From Rs1 sp038900335 (GTDB lineage Bacteria; Pseudomonadota; Gammaproteobacteria; Pseudomonadales; Balneatricaceae), in contig JBBMRB010000003.1 of NCBI GenBank assembly GCA_038900335.1, forward strand, positions 62,001-126,000: 64,000 nt of DNA, written 5' to 3'. How positions within the stretch are numbered: the first letter of the stretch is position 1; every line of letters begins with the position of its first letter. Below are positions 43,785-53,378 of this stretch, piece by piece. The notes below the pieces were generated by a model. The model made no database searches. It saw only the letters and a list, made by a program, of their open reading frames with translations, and had not been told where the DNA came from. A program made the position numbers and the translations under genes.

Positions 43785-44228
43785 ATGTCGAATACGTCTG
43801 AATATGACGTTGCAAGCTACATCCTCGCTAAGCAAGGCGAGATGACTGCTATGAAATTACAAAAACTCCTATACTACTCTCAAGTCTGGTCAATGGTGTG
43901 GGACGAAGAAGAATTATTTAAAGCTGATTTCGAAGCTTGGGCGAACGGTCCTGTATTACCAACTATCTACCAAGTTCATCGTGGTATTTTTAAAGTAAAT
44001 ACTGAGCTTTTCAAAGCTAAAGGTAACGCTGGTAAAATAACAGGTGATGCAGCAGATACGGTTGATCAGGTATTAAATGTCTATGGAACCAAAACTGCGC
44101 AATGGCTTAGTAATCTAACACACGAAGAAGACCCTTGGTTAGATGCAAGAAATGGTATCCCAGCGACACAATCATCAAATGTTATTATACAGAAAGGTGA
44201 TATACACAGTTATTACTCCGGTTTGTAA
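43785..44228 (+). CDS. panA: Panacea-type antitoxin (DUF4065)
   Basis: 147 residues. MKLQKLLYYSQVWSMVWDEEELFKADFEAWANGPVLPTIYQVHRGIF is the canonical Panacea/DUF4065 (SocA-like) motif. Panacea proteins are promiscuous antitoxins paired with very different toxins. The next gene starts five bases after the stop, so they form an operon. AAGGAAAC ribosome site. Confidence 0.88.
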   Translation: MSNTSEYDVASYILAKQGEMTAMKLQKLLYYSQVWSMVWDEEELFKADFEAWANGPVLPTIYQVHRGIFKVNTELFKAKGNAGKITGDAADTVDQVLNVYGTKTAQWLSNLTHEEDPWLDARNGIPATQSSNVIIQKGDIHSYYSGL

Positions 44229-44233
44229 TCAAT

Positions 44234-44833
44234 ATGAGACAGTCAAGAGATGACAAAAAAGCGGCTAAAAAACAAAAGAAAATCGAAAAGGCACAAAAGC
44301 TCTCCATTGCCATACTCGCACGAGAGCCTCAGAAAAAAATTCCTATCTCCTCTTTTCCCAGCGTAGAAAAGAAACCAATCGATTTCGGGTCTCGATCTGA
44401 TTTTTTAGAAAAGCAACCAAAACTAAACTCAAACCCCTCTGTTTATAACTCTCCCATGACATGGTGTGCGAGAATTTCCGACACTAAAGGAGAATGGAGC
44501 TGGAAAGAAACAAGACAATGGTCCTCTGAAGAATGGGACGAAGTTATGTTAAGCAAGCTTAATCAACTAGAAGGCAAGAAATGGTCGGAACTGGCCGCAA
44601 TGACTACTGGTGAAGGTAAGCGTCGAAAAAGCAGAAGAAAACTTCATCACTCCCAAGAAATGGATACCCTCGATAAAGAGGCACAAGAACGCTGGAAAGA
44701 ACTAGATTTAGAACTATTCGATACTGCTTTCAGATTTCGCATAGGTGGAAAGAAAAGAATATGGGGATTTCAACTTGGTAGCCACTTTCATTTAGTTTGG
44801 TATGAACGTGGACATAGGATATGCCCAATATAA
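44234..44833 (+). CDS. Candidate toxin of a Panacea system
   Basis: 199 residues, very basic N-terminus (RDDKKAAKKQKKIEKAQK). The C-terminal third (about 135-199: DTLDKEAQERWKELDLELFDTAFRFRIGGKKRIWGFQLGSHFHLVWYERGHRICP) has the look of a small compact toxin domain; RIWG...FHLVWYERGH is also found in proteins coded beside DUF4065 genes. Toxin identity and mechanism are not known from the sequence. Position after PanA is the main argument. Confidence 0.65.
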   Translation: MRQSRDDKKAAKKQKKIEKAQKLSIAILAREPQKKIPISSFPSVEKKPIDFGSRSDFLEKQPKLNSNPSVYNSPMTWCARISDTKGEWSWKETRQWSSEEWDEVMLSKLNQLEGKKWSELAAMTTGEGKRRKSRRKLHHSQEMDTLDKEAQERWKELDLELFDTAFRFRIGGKKRIWGFQLGSHFHLVWYERGHRICPI

Positions 44834-45167
44834 AGGTGCATAATTAGTCGCTCTGTGTGGCACTAAATATTAGTTGAGGCCAAAAAAAAGGGATCACATT
44901 AATGCTCCCTTCTTAAGTAGTATTTTCTTTTAAGTTTTTCAGCTGAATTACCAACCAGTAAAGTCATTTTTAAACATAAGTGTCAACCTCTTTTAGTCCA
45001 TCTATAAAGTTAATATAGACTATAAACTAGATGTAAGCAAGGTTATTGCTCCTCAGATACGCAACTGCTATCTCTGAAACTGATCTTATCAGAGAATCCA
45101 AGTTAACATCTATAAGTTTTATATTAATATTAGTTATAATTAAATTCTTTTTAAAACTAACCGGTAA
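44834..45167. other. Intergenic region after the toxin gene
   Basis: Between convergent genes. AAGGGA (44890 area) pairs with TCCCTT about 18 bases on, followed by a T-rich stretch, a weak terminator for the toxin operon. Otherwise nothing recognised. Confidence 0.5.
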
Positions 45168-46157
45168 TTAGCCAGCTATATCTACTATAATTTTTATTCC
45201 ATCACCCGGCTGCGCTTCTATCACTTTGAATGCCTGACTCTCATGTTTTCCAAGGCTGTAAGTTTGCGGTTCTTCATCTGAATTTATACGCGAAAGATCA
45301 ATAGATACGCTATGTTGAGTGCTATTCACACATATAAAATTAACATGGCGTGTAAACCTTGCAAGACGTAAATTATGAACCTTATGAGCAGGGCTCCATT
45401 CCCAATGTTTTGCATCGAATAAAGCAACTGCATGAGGCGGCAGAGAAAACGGGCAGCTATGTCTAAAAACCTTTTCCATCATATTCACTGGGTAATCATG
45501 CGCTTCGCCGTTAATATTAGATATAGACCCATCGCTAAAATTATATACCTTCACATGCTCTAATTGGCCATATATACTGTTTGGAGGCTCATCAACTAAA
45601 TCAGATGATAAATTCATAGCTAGCATTGGGTCAGAAAAGCTATCTTTATTATGTAAATTCCTGATATGGCTTTCAAAGTGAACTTGAATTTTAAAGATCT
45701 TTTTATCTTGATTGTATTCCAGCAAAGTAAATACAAATGAAGTTTCATCTGACATACAGCCTAGCTTGTTCACTGACCTTTCTAAATATGCTCTTAAAAC
45801 ACTATCGTCTTTTGCCACTGGAAACAAATATGTTAGCTTTTGGGAAAGGCTGTCATTTTCAGGATTTTTCATAGAAAAAACAAATAATACTAAACCGATA
45901 ATCACAAAGAATAAAATATCCTGTAACGCAGATGCTGTAAATGAAACGAACAAGTCACCAGCAATACTTACCTTTTCTATTACTCCATTCTCATTAACAA
46001 CCTCTTTAAAAGCAAACAACTGTTCAACAATGCTCCATTCTTCAAACATCATAGAGGGAATCAACCACAAACCAATCATCCCGTAAGCGATAAGCAAGAT
46101 AATAAAAAGTGCAATAATGCCTCTGGATGACGAAGGAAATTGAAAATATTTCTTCAT
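45168..46157 (-). CDS. Membrane protein of unknown function
   Basis: 329 residues. The start at 46157 (MKKYFQFPSSSRG) is preceded by GGAG; farther in-frame starts lack a ribosome site. Two membrane helices (IIALFIILLIAYGMIGLWLIPSM; ASALQDILFFVIIGLVLFVFSM) lead to a large soluble C-terminal part of about 220 residues with an immunoglobulin-like look near the end (LRLARFTRHVNFICVNSTQHSVSIDLS). No family recognised. The truncated tRNA's promoter lies upstream on the same strand. Confidence 0.68.
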   Translation of the reverse strand: MKKYFQFPSSSRGIIALFIILLIAYGMIGLWLIPSMMFEEWSIVEQLFAFKEVVNENGVIEKVSIAGDLFVSFTASALQDILFFVIIGLVLFVFSMKNPENDSLSQKLTYLFPVAKDDSVLRAYLERSVNKLGCMSDETSFVFTLLEYNQDKKIFKIQVHFESHIRNLHNKDSFSDPMLAMNLSSDLVDEPPNSIYGQLEHVKVYNFSDGSISNINGEAHDYPVNMMEKVFRHSCPFSLPPHAVALFDAKHWEWSPAHKVHNLRLARFTRHVNFICVNSTQHSVSIDLSRINSDEEPQTYSLGKHESQAFKVIEAQPGDGIKIIVDIAG

Positions 46158-46407
46158 TATAAGCTCCATTATAAAGTTGAAAAATCTATATAAAATCGCA
46201 TGATACAGCAATTTAATTACAGGTTCTCTCAATATAGGACAACATGAAGTAGCAACTTACGATTCATCATTGTGACCAAGATGCGCCAAAGACACAGAAT
46301 TAAGTGAAGCAGATGCGATTTAGGTGTATAGAAGAAAGAACTTATCGACGATGAGGCAGGGGTTTGTGATACGTAATAGAATATCCGCTTTGAAATTCTG
46401 GCTAGGA

Positions 46408-46447
46408 GATCGGAACCTACTACTCTATCCAGCTGAGCTACAGGCGC
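46408..46447 (-). pseudogene. 5'-half of a second tRNA-Arg, truncated in the anticodon arm
   Basis: Identical to the intact tRNA-Arg from its 5' end through the anticodon loop (44-bp block 46408-46451 equals 43103-43146). The 3' half is missing. The upstream region keeps part of the same promoter sequence. Either a tandem tRNA gene cut by a deletion or insertion, or the scar of an element that used the anticodon region. Confidence 0.85.
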
Positions 46448-46473
46448 ATGCACTAATGTTAGCTGCGGCCAGT

Positions 46474-46502
46474 ATATTACCTAGCTGTAGCCAAGCTGTC
46501 TA
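46474..46502 (-). promoter_or_regulatory. Promoter-like sequence upstream of the tRNA half
   Basis: -35 TAGACA and -10 TAATAT with a 17-base spacer, matching the promoter layout of the intact tRNA-Arg and sharing GGTAATATAC with it. It may now transcribe leftward into the membrane protein gene at 45168-46157. Confidence 0.5.
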
Positions 46503-46833
46503 TATATCCTTTGCTCTGCAGATAGTTAAAGAGTGCGCTTTGCTAGATAATTGCTTTTTTACCATGGCCACTTACTCGCATGATACTGATGACATCAATT
46601 ATCAAAACGGCTGGATTAATAGCATAGATTGGTAATTTAATTGACAAAAAATAGATGTAAAGCAAAAAAAGTGAATTAAAAATAACTATCTTTCGGTTAA
46701 TAGCTAAAAACAGCATATTCGTTATCCAATTTTACTAGTATACTTGTCACAACTTATTTTAGAGATTGCTAGGTGACCGTTATTAAAGGTTGCGATAGCT
46801 AATCCAATTTACAATGACAGACGAGGCCGTAAC

Positions 46834-47262
46834 GTGAATCTAATTTTTAAAATAGCATCTTTTGCTAGTGCCTTAGCACTAGGCGCACTTTTATCTTTAA
46901 ATGCTAATGCCCTTACTTCAAGTGAGAAAATTCTTGAGCGTATTAAACCTGCTGGTCAAGTATGTTTAGAAAACGATGATTCTTGTGGTAGTGCAACCGC
47001 TGCTGTTGTTGCTGGCGGACCTGCTAGAACAGGTGAAGAAGTTTACACAACTAAGTGTAGCTTATGTCATAATGCCGGTGTTTCTGGTGCTCCTAAATTT
47101 GGTACAGCAGATTGGGCTGATCGTGGCGCTAAAGGTATTGATAGCTTATTAGCAACAGCGATTAAAGGTATTAATGCAATGCCAGCGAAAGGCCTTTGCA
47201 TGGATTGTTCAGATGATGAACTAAAAGCCGCTATTGAGCACATGGTTAGCAGCGCCCCTTAA
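46834..47262 (+). CDS. Cytochrome c5 family protein
   Basis: 142 residues with GTG start and GAGG upstream. Signal peptide (about 1-27), haem motif CSLCH (75-79), NAMPAKG (Met ligand) and the CMDC pair near the C-terminus typical of cytochrome c5. Periplasmic electron carrier. Confidence 0.92.
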   Translation: MNLIFKIASFASALALGALLSLNANALTSSEKILERIKPAGQVCLENDDSCGSATAAVVAGGPARTGEEVYTTKCSLCHNAGVSGAPKFGTADWADRGAKGIDSLLATAIKGINAMPAKGLCMDCSDDELKAAIEHMVSSAP

Positions 47263-47281
47263 GTCTTGAGCTTAGGGCAAT

Positions 47282-47310
47282 AAAAAAGCAGCTTAGGCTG
47301 CTTTTTTATT
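47282..47310. terminator. Bidirectional rho-independent terminator
   Basis: AAAAAAGCAGC-TTAG-GCTGCTTTTTT: an eleven-base stem with T-run on both strands, between convergent cytochrome c5 and tesA. Confidence 0.92.
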
Positions 47311-47342
47311 GTCTGTTGCTTAGTGATGGCGCTCTTAATTAC

Positions 47343-47951
47343 TCAATCATTGAGCATTTCTAGTACGTAGGGCAACACATTCGCTAAGATTGTTGGCTGT
47401 GCATCGGCATTAGGGTGTAGCCTATCCGCTTGCATCAATTCGCTATTGAGTGCGACTTTGTCCATTAAAAATGGCACTCTAAAAGTACCGTACTGCTCAG
47501 CTAATGCTGCAAATATATTAAAGAAATTAGTCGTGTATCTCGGCCCATAATTTGGCGGCAAACGCACCCCAACCACTAGTGTTTTTGCATTTGCTTGCTC
47601 ACTGATCGTAATTAATTTTTCTAAGTTGTTTTTAATCAAGTTAATAGGGGTTCCGCGCAGCCCATCATTTGCCGCCAACTCTAGAACTATATACTCTGGT
47701 TGGTGTCTATTAATCAGTTCTGGCAAACGTGTTAAACCACCACTTGTTGTTTCTCCGCTAATGCTTGCATTAACAACGTTGATTTCTGGGTGAGTTTTAG
47801 CGAGATCTTGCTGCATTAATGCAACCCAGCCCTGTGCTGTTTGCATATTATAGGCAGCAGATAAGCTATCACCTAAAACCAACAATGTTTTTGCATTGAC
47901 ATTGTTTGTAGCCATTAATATTAACAAAACTAGAAGATGGAATATTTTCAT
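47343..47951 (-). CDS. tesA: Periplasmic arylesterase/thioesterase I
   Basis: 202 residues from the ATG at 47951, which starts the signal peptide (KIFHLLVLLILMATNNVNA). GDSL motif (LVLGDSLSAAYN), block III (ELAANDGLRG) and DRLHPN catalytic Asp-His are present, so the SGNH enzyme is complete. A long upstream in-frame extension is antisense to ybbA and is not used. Divergent with ybbA, the two start codons overlapping by two bases. Confidence 0.92.
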   Translation of the reverse strand: MKIFHLLVLLILMATNNVNAKTLLVLGDSLSAAYNMQTAQGWVALMQQDLAKTHPEINVVNASISGETTSGGLTRLPELINRHQPEYIVLELAANDGLRGTPINLIKNNLEKLITISEQANAKTLVVGVRLPPNYGPRYTTNFFNIFAALAEQYGTFRVPFLMDKVALNSELMQADRLHPNADAQPTILANVLPYVLEMLND

Positions 47952-48702
47952 GCCGTTTACAACCTCTTTAGCCATCGATGCTAAACAACTGTCAAAATCA
48001 TTTCCTAACAGCTTAGGTAATGGCCAGGAAGATGATATTTTATTGTTTAAAAATCTTAATGTGCAAATTAATAAGGGTGAGAGTGTAGCCATTATCGGCG
48101 CATCAGGTACAGGAAAATCGACATTATTATCCCTTCTTGCCTGTTTAGATACGCCTACCTCCGGCTCTGTTTTACTATCTGGCACTGATTTAAACAGCCT
48201 TAAACCTGAGCAAAAAGCGGCTTGGCGGGCACACAACATCAGCTTTGTGTTCCAATCTTTTCATTTGTTAGCAGAGCTAAGCGCGTTAGAAAACACTCAA
48301 TTACCGCTAGACATTCAAGGTAGAGATAATAGTAAAGAGCTGGCTAAACAATGGTTAGACGCCGTTGGTTTAGGCCCTCGTGTTAGCCACTACCCTTCAC
48401 AATTATCAGGGGGTGAACAGCAACGTGTCGCGATTGCCAGAGCATTTGTTACCCAACCTAGTTTATTGTTTGCCGATGAGCCAACAGGTAATTTAGACCC
48501 GAAAACGGGTGAACATATTATCAAACTGTTATTCCAATCTTGTACACAAACAGAGTCTACATTGATTTTAATTACTCACGATGAAAAACTCGCCCAGCGT
48601 TGTGATCGTATGTTCAAATTAGCAGATGGCCAGCTAACAGAAGAGACTACTTTAAAAGCGGCTCAGCAAGAAACAGTCAAAACTAAACAAGGAGCTGCTT
48701 AA
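47950..48702 (+). CDS. ybbA: ABC transporter ATP-binding protein (YbbA)
   Basis: 250 residues from the ATG at 47950. Walker A GASGTGKST, signature LSGGEQQRVAIARA, Walker B LLFADEPTGNLDP. MacB/LolD-like. Works with the permease whose start overlaps its stop by one base. Divergent partner of tesA, as in E. coli. Confidence 0.92.
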   Translation: MPFTTSLAIDAKQLSKSFPNSLGNGQEDDILLFKNLNVQINKGESVAIIGASGTGKSTLLSLLACLDTPTSGSVLLSGTDLNSLKPEQKAAWRAHNISFVFQSFHLLAELSALENTQLPLDIQGRDNSKELAKQWLDAVGLGPRVSHYPSQLSGGEQQRVAIARAFVTQPSLLFADEPTGNLDPKTGEHIIKLLFQSCTQTESTLILITHDEKLAQRCDRMFKLADGQLTEETTLKAAQQETVKTKQGAA

Positions 48703-51152
48703 TGAACCCAGTTTGGCGTTTAGCTGCTAAGCAAATTCGCAGTCAGTGGCGTAAAGCTGACTGGTTGACACTGATGCTCTCCCTTTTCATGATGACAACA
48801 CTGGTGACTTTACTGACAACCACCAGCGATCGTCTGTATACCAGTTTGACCACACAAAGCGCTGAAATTGTCGGTGCTGATTTAGTATTACGCAGCCGCC
48901 AACCGATTGATGATAAGCGTATGCAGGACGCTGTGAGTCGTGGTTTAACGACCACTAATGTCACTCAGTTTGTCAGTATGGCAGAATCTGAAGAAGCCAA
49001 CGTTTTAACCACGGTTAGAGCTGTACAATCACTTTACCCTCTGCGAGGTGTCATTACTACCCAGCCACCAGCACACCCAGCGATACCGGCTAAAGGTACT
49101 ATTTGGGCAGATGAAAGTTTACTTAAACGTTTAAATTTAGCGGTTAATGATCAGCTTTTTCTTGGTTATTCTACTTTCACTATTAGTCACATCCTTATCG
49201 ACAGCCCTGATCGCAGCTCTGGTTTTTCTAGCTTTAACCCGCAAATTATTATGCGCCAAGACCAACTAGAAGACACCGGTATACTCGCCCCTGGCAGTCG
49301 TGCTAATTATCGCTTAATGATAAAAGGCAGTACTGAGCAAATAGCGGATTTGCAAGAGTCTTGGGATTATAACCTTGAGAAAGGCCAGCGTTTAGTCAAC
49401 GCCAATGATGATACCCAGCTCAATCGTGGCACTATTGCCAATGCCAGCCGCTACTTAAAACTAAGCGCGTTATTATCACTGCTTTTAGGAGCTGTCGCTA
49501 TATTGCTGTCGCTACAGCGTTACAGTAATGATCAACGCCATCGCTCTGCCCTGCTATTAAGCTTAGGTATGACACCTAAACAGTTATTATTTATTTACAG
49601 TGCTCAGCTGTTCTTTGGCTGGTTAATCACTGCGTTATTAGGCACCTTAACGGGCTTGGTATTGCACCAATTAATAGCCTCACAGATTGGTGAGTACTTA
49701 CCTCACATATCCAGTTTAAGTATGACGTCGGTGGTGACTAGCCCTGTTTTAGCGCTGGCAATCCTATTTATATTGGGCCTGCCGACACTGTTACCTTTAG
49801 GTCGAACCTCAATATTAGAAATGCTGCGTAAAGAGCAAGCGATGGCTGTTAATCTCTGGCATTACTTAGGTTGCGCTATTTTATTACTGTGTGCCATTAG
49901 CTTATACATGGGATCTATTACACTGGCGTTATCGATCACCTTACTGTTACTGACACTGGGTTGGTTATCTGGTTTCTTTGCCCAAAAAATTATTGTGTTT
50001 GCTGTTAAAAGATTACAGGGGAGAATAGCACTAGCGCCTTTATTGACTCTTAGGTTACGCCAACAAAGACACTGGCATCGCTTACAAGCGGGTGTGTTCT
50101 CATTATTACTCGCTATTATGGCGGTATTATTCTTTGTCCGTAATGATCTTATTGAGCAGTGGCAAGGTCAAATTCCTAAGGACACCCCTAATCACTTTGC
50201 TATTAATATTCAACCGTGGGAGAAAGATCGCCTAGTACAGTGGATGGATGACAGCCAATTAGCTGCAACCTTGTACCCTATTGTTAGAGGCAGAATCACC
50301 CATATAAACCAGCAGCCAACAAATCAGGCATTAAGTAAAGAGGCACTGCAAACGCGCGCTCTACACCGCGAGCTAAATACCACGTGGCAAAGCACGCTAG
50401 ATGACCTTAACAGTATTGTACAAGGCACATGGGATCCAAGTATTGCAGGTGTTTCTGTCGAGCGAGAACTCAGTGAAAATTTAGACTTAAAAATTGGCGA
50501 CAGTATTGGTTTAAGCGTCGCAGGCCAGCGCATCGATGTCCCCATTACCAGTATTCGTGAAGTAAACTGGCAGTCTTTTAGGCCCAATTTCTTTTTGATT
50601 TTTACACCTAAGTTACTCGATACTTTCCCAGCGACTTATATCACAAGTTTTAATATCCCTGATGCACAGGCAAGTAAGAGTATTGAGTTAGTTAAAGCTT
50701 TCCCGACTATCACTTTAATCGATATCGATAAAATCTTTAAACAAGCGCAAAGCATCATTAATAAACTTGCCGATAGCGCCAGCCTTATCATGTTTCTGAC
50801 CGTGATTAGTGGTGCGCTTATGCTATTGACGATACTGCAACAAGAGCTGGCACAGCGTCGTTATGAAGGGGCTCTATTGCAAACGCTAGGTGCCTCTGAG
50901 CAACAGACTAAGCAATTAGATCTACTTGAGTTTTGCTTACTAGGTATTACCTGTGGTTCGATCTCTGCAATCATTGCCGAGCTTTTACTGGCAATTATGA
51001 GCGTACGCTTCTTCGATTTACCATTATCGGCCCACCCGGCGCTTTGGGTGGCATTACCGATAATAGCAACCTTAACATTTACAGGTACTGGTAATTTAGT
51101 CAGAGGTAAACTGAAGTTGGCTCAGTGTTATCATTTAATAAAAGCTAGCTAG
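48702..51152 (+). CDS. ybbP: ABC transporter permease (YbbP)
   Basis: 816 residues with the two FtsX-type domains: an N-terminal helix, a large periplasmic part, a four-helix block at about 255-440, further helices near 465 and at 680-810. Probably exports or remodels a lipid or lipoprotein substrate with YbbA. Confidence 0.9.
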   Translation: MNPVWRLAAKQIRSQWRKADWLTLMLSLFMMTTLVTLLTTTSDRLYTSLTTQSAEIVGADLVLRSRQPIDDKRMQDAVSRGLTTTNVTQFVSMAESEEANVLTTVRAVQSLYPLRGVITTQPPAHPAIPAKGTIWADESLLKRLNLAVNDQLFLGYSTFTISHILIDSPDRSSGFSSFNPQIIMRQDQLEDTGILAPGSRANYRLMIKGSTEQIADLQESWDYNLEKGQRLVNANDDTQLNRGTIANASRYLKLSALLSLLLGAVAILLSLQRYSNDQRHRSALLLSLGMTPKQLLFIYSAQLFFGWLITALLGTLTGLVLHQLIASQIGEYLPHISSLSMTSVVTSPVLALAILFILGLPTLLPLGRTSILEMLRKEQAMAVNLWHYLGCAILLLCAISLYMGSITLALSITLLLLTLGWLSGFFAQKIIVFAVKRLQGRIALAPLLTLRLRQQRHWHRLQAGVFSLLLAIMAVLFFVRNDLIEQWQGQIPKDTPNHFAINIQPWEKDRLVQWMDDSQLAATLYPIVRGRITHINQQPTNQALSKEALQTRALHRELNTTWQSTLDDLNSIVQGTWDPSIAGVSVERELSENLDLKIGDSIGLSVAGQRIDVPITSIREVNWQSFRPNFFLIFTPKLLDTFPATYITSFNIPDAQASKSIELVKAFPTITLIDIDKIFKQAQSIINKLADSASLIMFLTVISGALMLLTILQQELAQRRYEGALLQTLGASEQQTKQLDLLEFCLLGITCGSISAIIAELLLAIMSVRFFDLPLSAHPALWVALPIIATLTFTGTGNLVRGKLKLAQCYHLIKAS

Positions 51153-51203
51153 CTATTAAAAGAAGGTTATACAGTTAATCACTTAGTATTGTCACTAAAC
51201 GAT

Positions 51204-51237
51204 GTTTATATACTGCCTATGAGCGCAGTATATAAAC
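51204..51237. terminator. Stem-loop between convergent genes
   Basis: GTTTATATACTGC (51204-51216) pairs exactly with GCAGTATATAAAC (51225-51237) around an eight-base loop, then CCGTTTT. Serves ybbP and possibly the chemoreceptor gene. Confidence 0.7.
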
Positions 51238-51248
51238 CCGTTTTCGTA

Positions 51249-53378
51249 TCAGTATTTAAAGCGAGATAACTGCCCTTCGAGTTTTTTTACTAACTCAAAC
51301 AGACGACCGCTTTCTGACAAGCTGTCATTGGACGCATCTGCCACTTCATTTACTGCGTTACTAATATTACTTATATTACGGGATATATCTTCAGATACAC
51401 TCGCTTGCTGCTCTGATGCGACAGCGATATGCGATGTTTTATCATCAATATCATTGATTTCACCGACCACTGTTGCCAGTGTATCTACTGCAATCTGTGC
51501 CCTCTCTAAACATTCTCGAACATACCCACTACCTTTAGACAATGCCGACACTGCCTGTTCTGAGCGCCCTTGCAATGTATCTATCAGTTGTTGAATCTCT
51601 AACGTTGACTGCTGTGTTTTTGATGCCAAGCTTCGCACTTCATCAGCAACGACTGAGAAACCACGCCCTTGCTCACCGGCTCTGGCAGCTTCTATCGCAG
51701 CATTTAAGGCCAGCAGGTTAGTCTGCTCCGAAATACCATTTATCACTTCAACTATCTTACTGATATTACTACTATCATTGGCAAGCTTTTGCATGACATC
51801 ACTGACGCCATCCATTTCAACCGACAGTGTTTTTATTGATTGTGCACTTTCTTTAACATTATTAGAGCCCAAGTTAACTGCATCTTTTGCCTGCCCTGCT
51901 GAGCGCGCGGCACCTTCAGCACTTTTAGCAACCTCACCGGCACTAGCAGACATTTGTGTTACCGCAGCGGCAACCATTTCAATCTCATTGCGCTGTTGAT
52001 CAACTTTGCTATTACTTGATTTTGCAATGTCAGCGGTGCGCAGTGCAGAACCTTCAACATTGATCATTTCACTGGCGATATCTTTCACTATCTGTTGCGT
52101 TTTACCGATAAAAGCATCAACTCCGTCAGCTAGCTGGCCTATTTCATCGCGGCGGTTCATCGCCAAACGGTTGGTTAAATCCCCGTCTTTAGAGGCTATA
52201 TCTGCAATCATTTTCGCAGACTGTTCTATCGGCTTTGAAATTGTTCTTGCAAACATCAACAATATAATGACGCCACCAATGGCGATAAAAATGCTAATCA
52301 GTATTTGCTCTTGAATAGATTCTTCGAAGTTTTCTGCAAGTAAACTCTCAAGTACCGTCGCACCTTTTAGTGCATAAGCTTTGGGTAATTGGATAATCGC
52401 GCCCCAAGTGTTATCTAATAAACCCACCTTAATAGGAGCATAAACAAAATAATGCTCATCCGTTTCACTAAAAGCTAATGTTTTATTTTTAGCCCAATCT
52501 GCTGACATCTCACTTAGTGGTCCTTCTATTTTTTTACCAACCGCTTTTGCATTAGTTGAATCCCCTGCTACTTGCCCGCCACTACTGACAATATAGACCT
52601 CACTATTGCCTTCGTAAAGATTAGCTGCAGCCTTTTCAGCCAACTCCTGTACCTGGTTTAAACCTATATCAATACCAGCCATACCATACACTTTACCATC
52701 GACCATTATCGGTAAAGTGATTGAAGTACCTAGTGTTAACTTACCTTGCACATCCCAAGAATAAGGCTCTGTAATACAGATGTATTTGTTATTGATAGGG
52801 CAGACAAACCAAGCTGAATTCGCTGTATCACCACTGGCGATATCTTTGTCAACCAGATCAAGGTTTAAGGGTCTGACGCCAAAAGTGCCATCACTACTAC
52901 GTGTCCAATAAGGGCCAAAACGACCATCATCTACACTATGCTTTATATCATCTTTATTGGCATATTCGCTGTCTAAACCATCTACCGTGTTTTTCCCCCA
53001 AGCGACATAACTACCTAAAATAAAGGTATGGTGTACTAATACCCCTTTTAAATAAGCAGATATTCGATCGCGATCTAATGCAACTTTGTCATCATTCTTA
53101 ATGAAGGTTGCCACACTCGACTGGATCGCTAATGCGACAGAGAGGGATTTCTCTATGTCTCTGGCTATTTTTTCTGCCTCTAACTGAGCATTAGCCTGTA
53201 ACTGCAGTACCGATAAGCCTTCTTGCTCTTTGTGTACTAATTCTCCTATTTTTACTGCTATGTCATGGTTGTTAACCACAGTGACGACTACACCTGCTAT
53301 GACGGCAATTAATAGACAAATAGCCGAGATAATACCTATCTTGTACTGAATTCTGTTCAACATGCTTAGCATTCCCAT
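51249..53378 (-). CDS. Methyl-accepting chemotaxis protein with Cache sensor
   Basis: 709 residues. Membrane helix 1 at about 12-33, a large periplasmic double-Cache domain (YWTRSSDGTFGVRPL; TLGTSITLPIMVDGKVYGMAGIDIGL), helix 2 near 365, HAMP, and the signalling hairpin with EQTNLLALNAAIEAARAGEQGRGFSVVADEVRSLA intact. Ligand unknown; Cache folds commonly bind amino acids or organic acids. Confidence 0.93.
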   Translation of the reverse strand: MGMLSMLNRIQYKIGIISAICLLIAVIAGVVVTVVNNHDIAVKIGELVHKEQEGLSVLQLQANAQLEAEKIARDIEKSLSVALAIQSSVATFIKNDDKVALDRDRISAYLKGVLVHHTFILGSYVAWGKNTVDGLDSEYANKDDIKHSVDDGRFGPYWTRSSDGTFGVRPLNLDLVDKDIASGDTANSAWFVCPINNKYICITEPYSWDVQGKLTLGTSITLPIMVDGKVYGMAGIDIGLNQVQELAEKAAANLYEGNSEVYIVSSGGQVAGDSTNAKAVGKKIEGPLSEMSADWAKNKTLAFSETDEHYFVYAPIKVGLLDNTWGAIIQLPKAYALKGATVLESLLAENFEESIQEQILISIFIAIGGVIILLMFARTISKPIEQSAKMIADIASKDGDLTNRLAMNRRDEIGQLADGVDAFIGKTQQIVKDIASEMINVEGSALRTADIAKSSNSKVDQQRNEIEMVAAAVTQMSASAGEVAKSAEGAARSAGQAKDAVNLGSNNVKESAQSIKTLSVEMDGVSDVMQKLANDSSNISKIVEVINGISEQTNLLALNAAIEAARAGEQGRGFSVVADEVRSLASKTQQSTLEIQQLIDTLQGRSEQAVSALSKGSGYVRECLERAQIAVDTLATVVGEINDIDDKTSHIAVASEQQASVSEDISRNISNISNAVNEVADASNDSLSESGRLFELVKKLEGQLSRFKY

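Noticed and set aside
46229..46453. Leftward frame beginning HAPVAQLDRVVGS
   Set aside because: VAQLDRV is the translation of the tRNA-Arg 5' half and its upstream; a known false protein made by reading a tRNA.
47952..48239. N-terminal extension of tesA by about 96 codons
   Set aside because: It is antisense to ybbA, and the signal peptide plus GDSL beginning at 47951 give a full-length enzyme.
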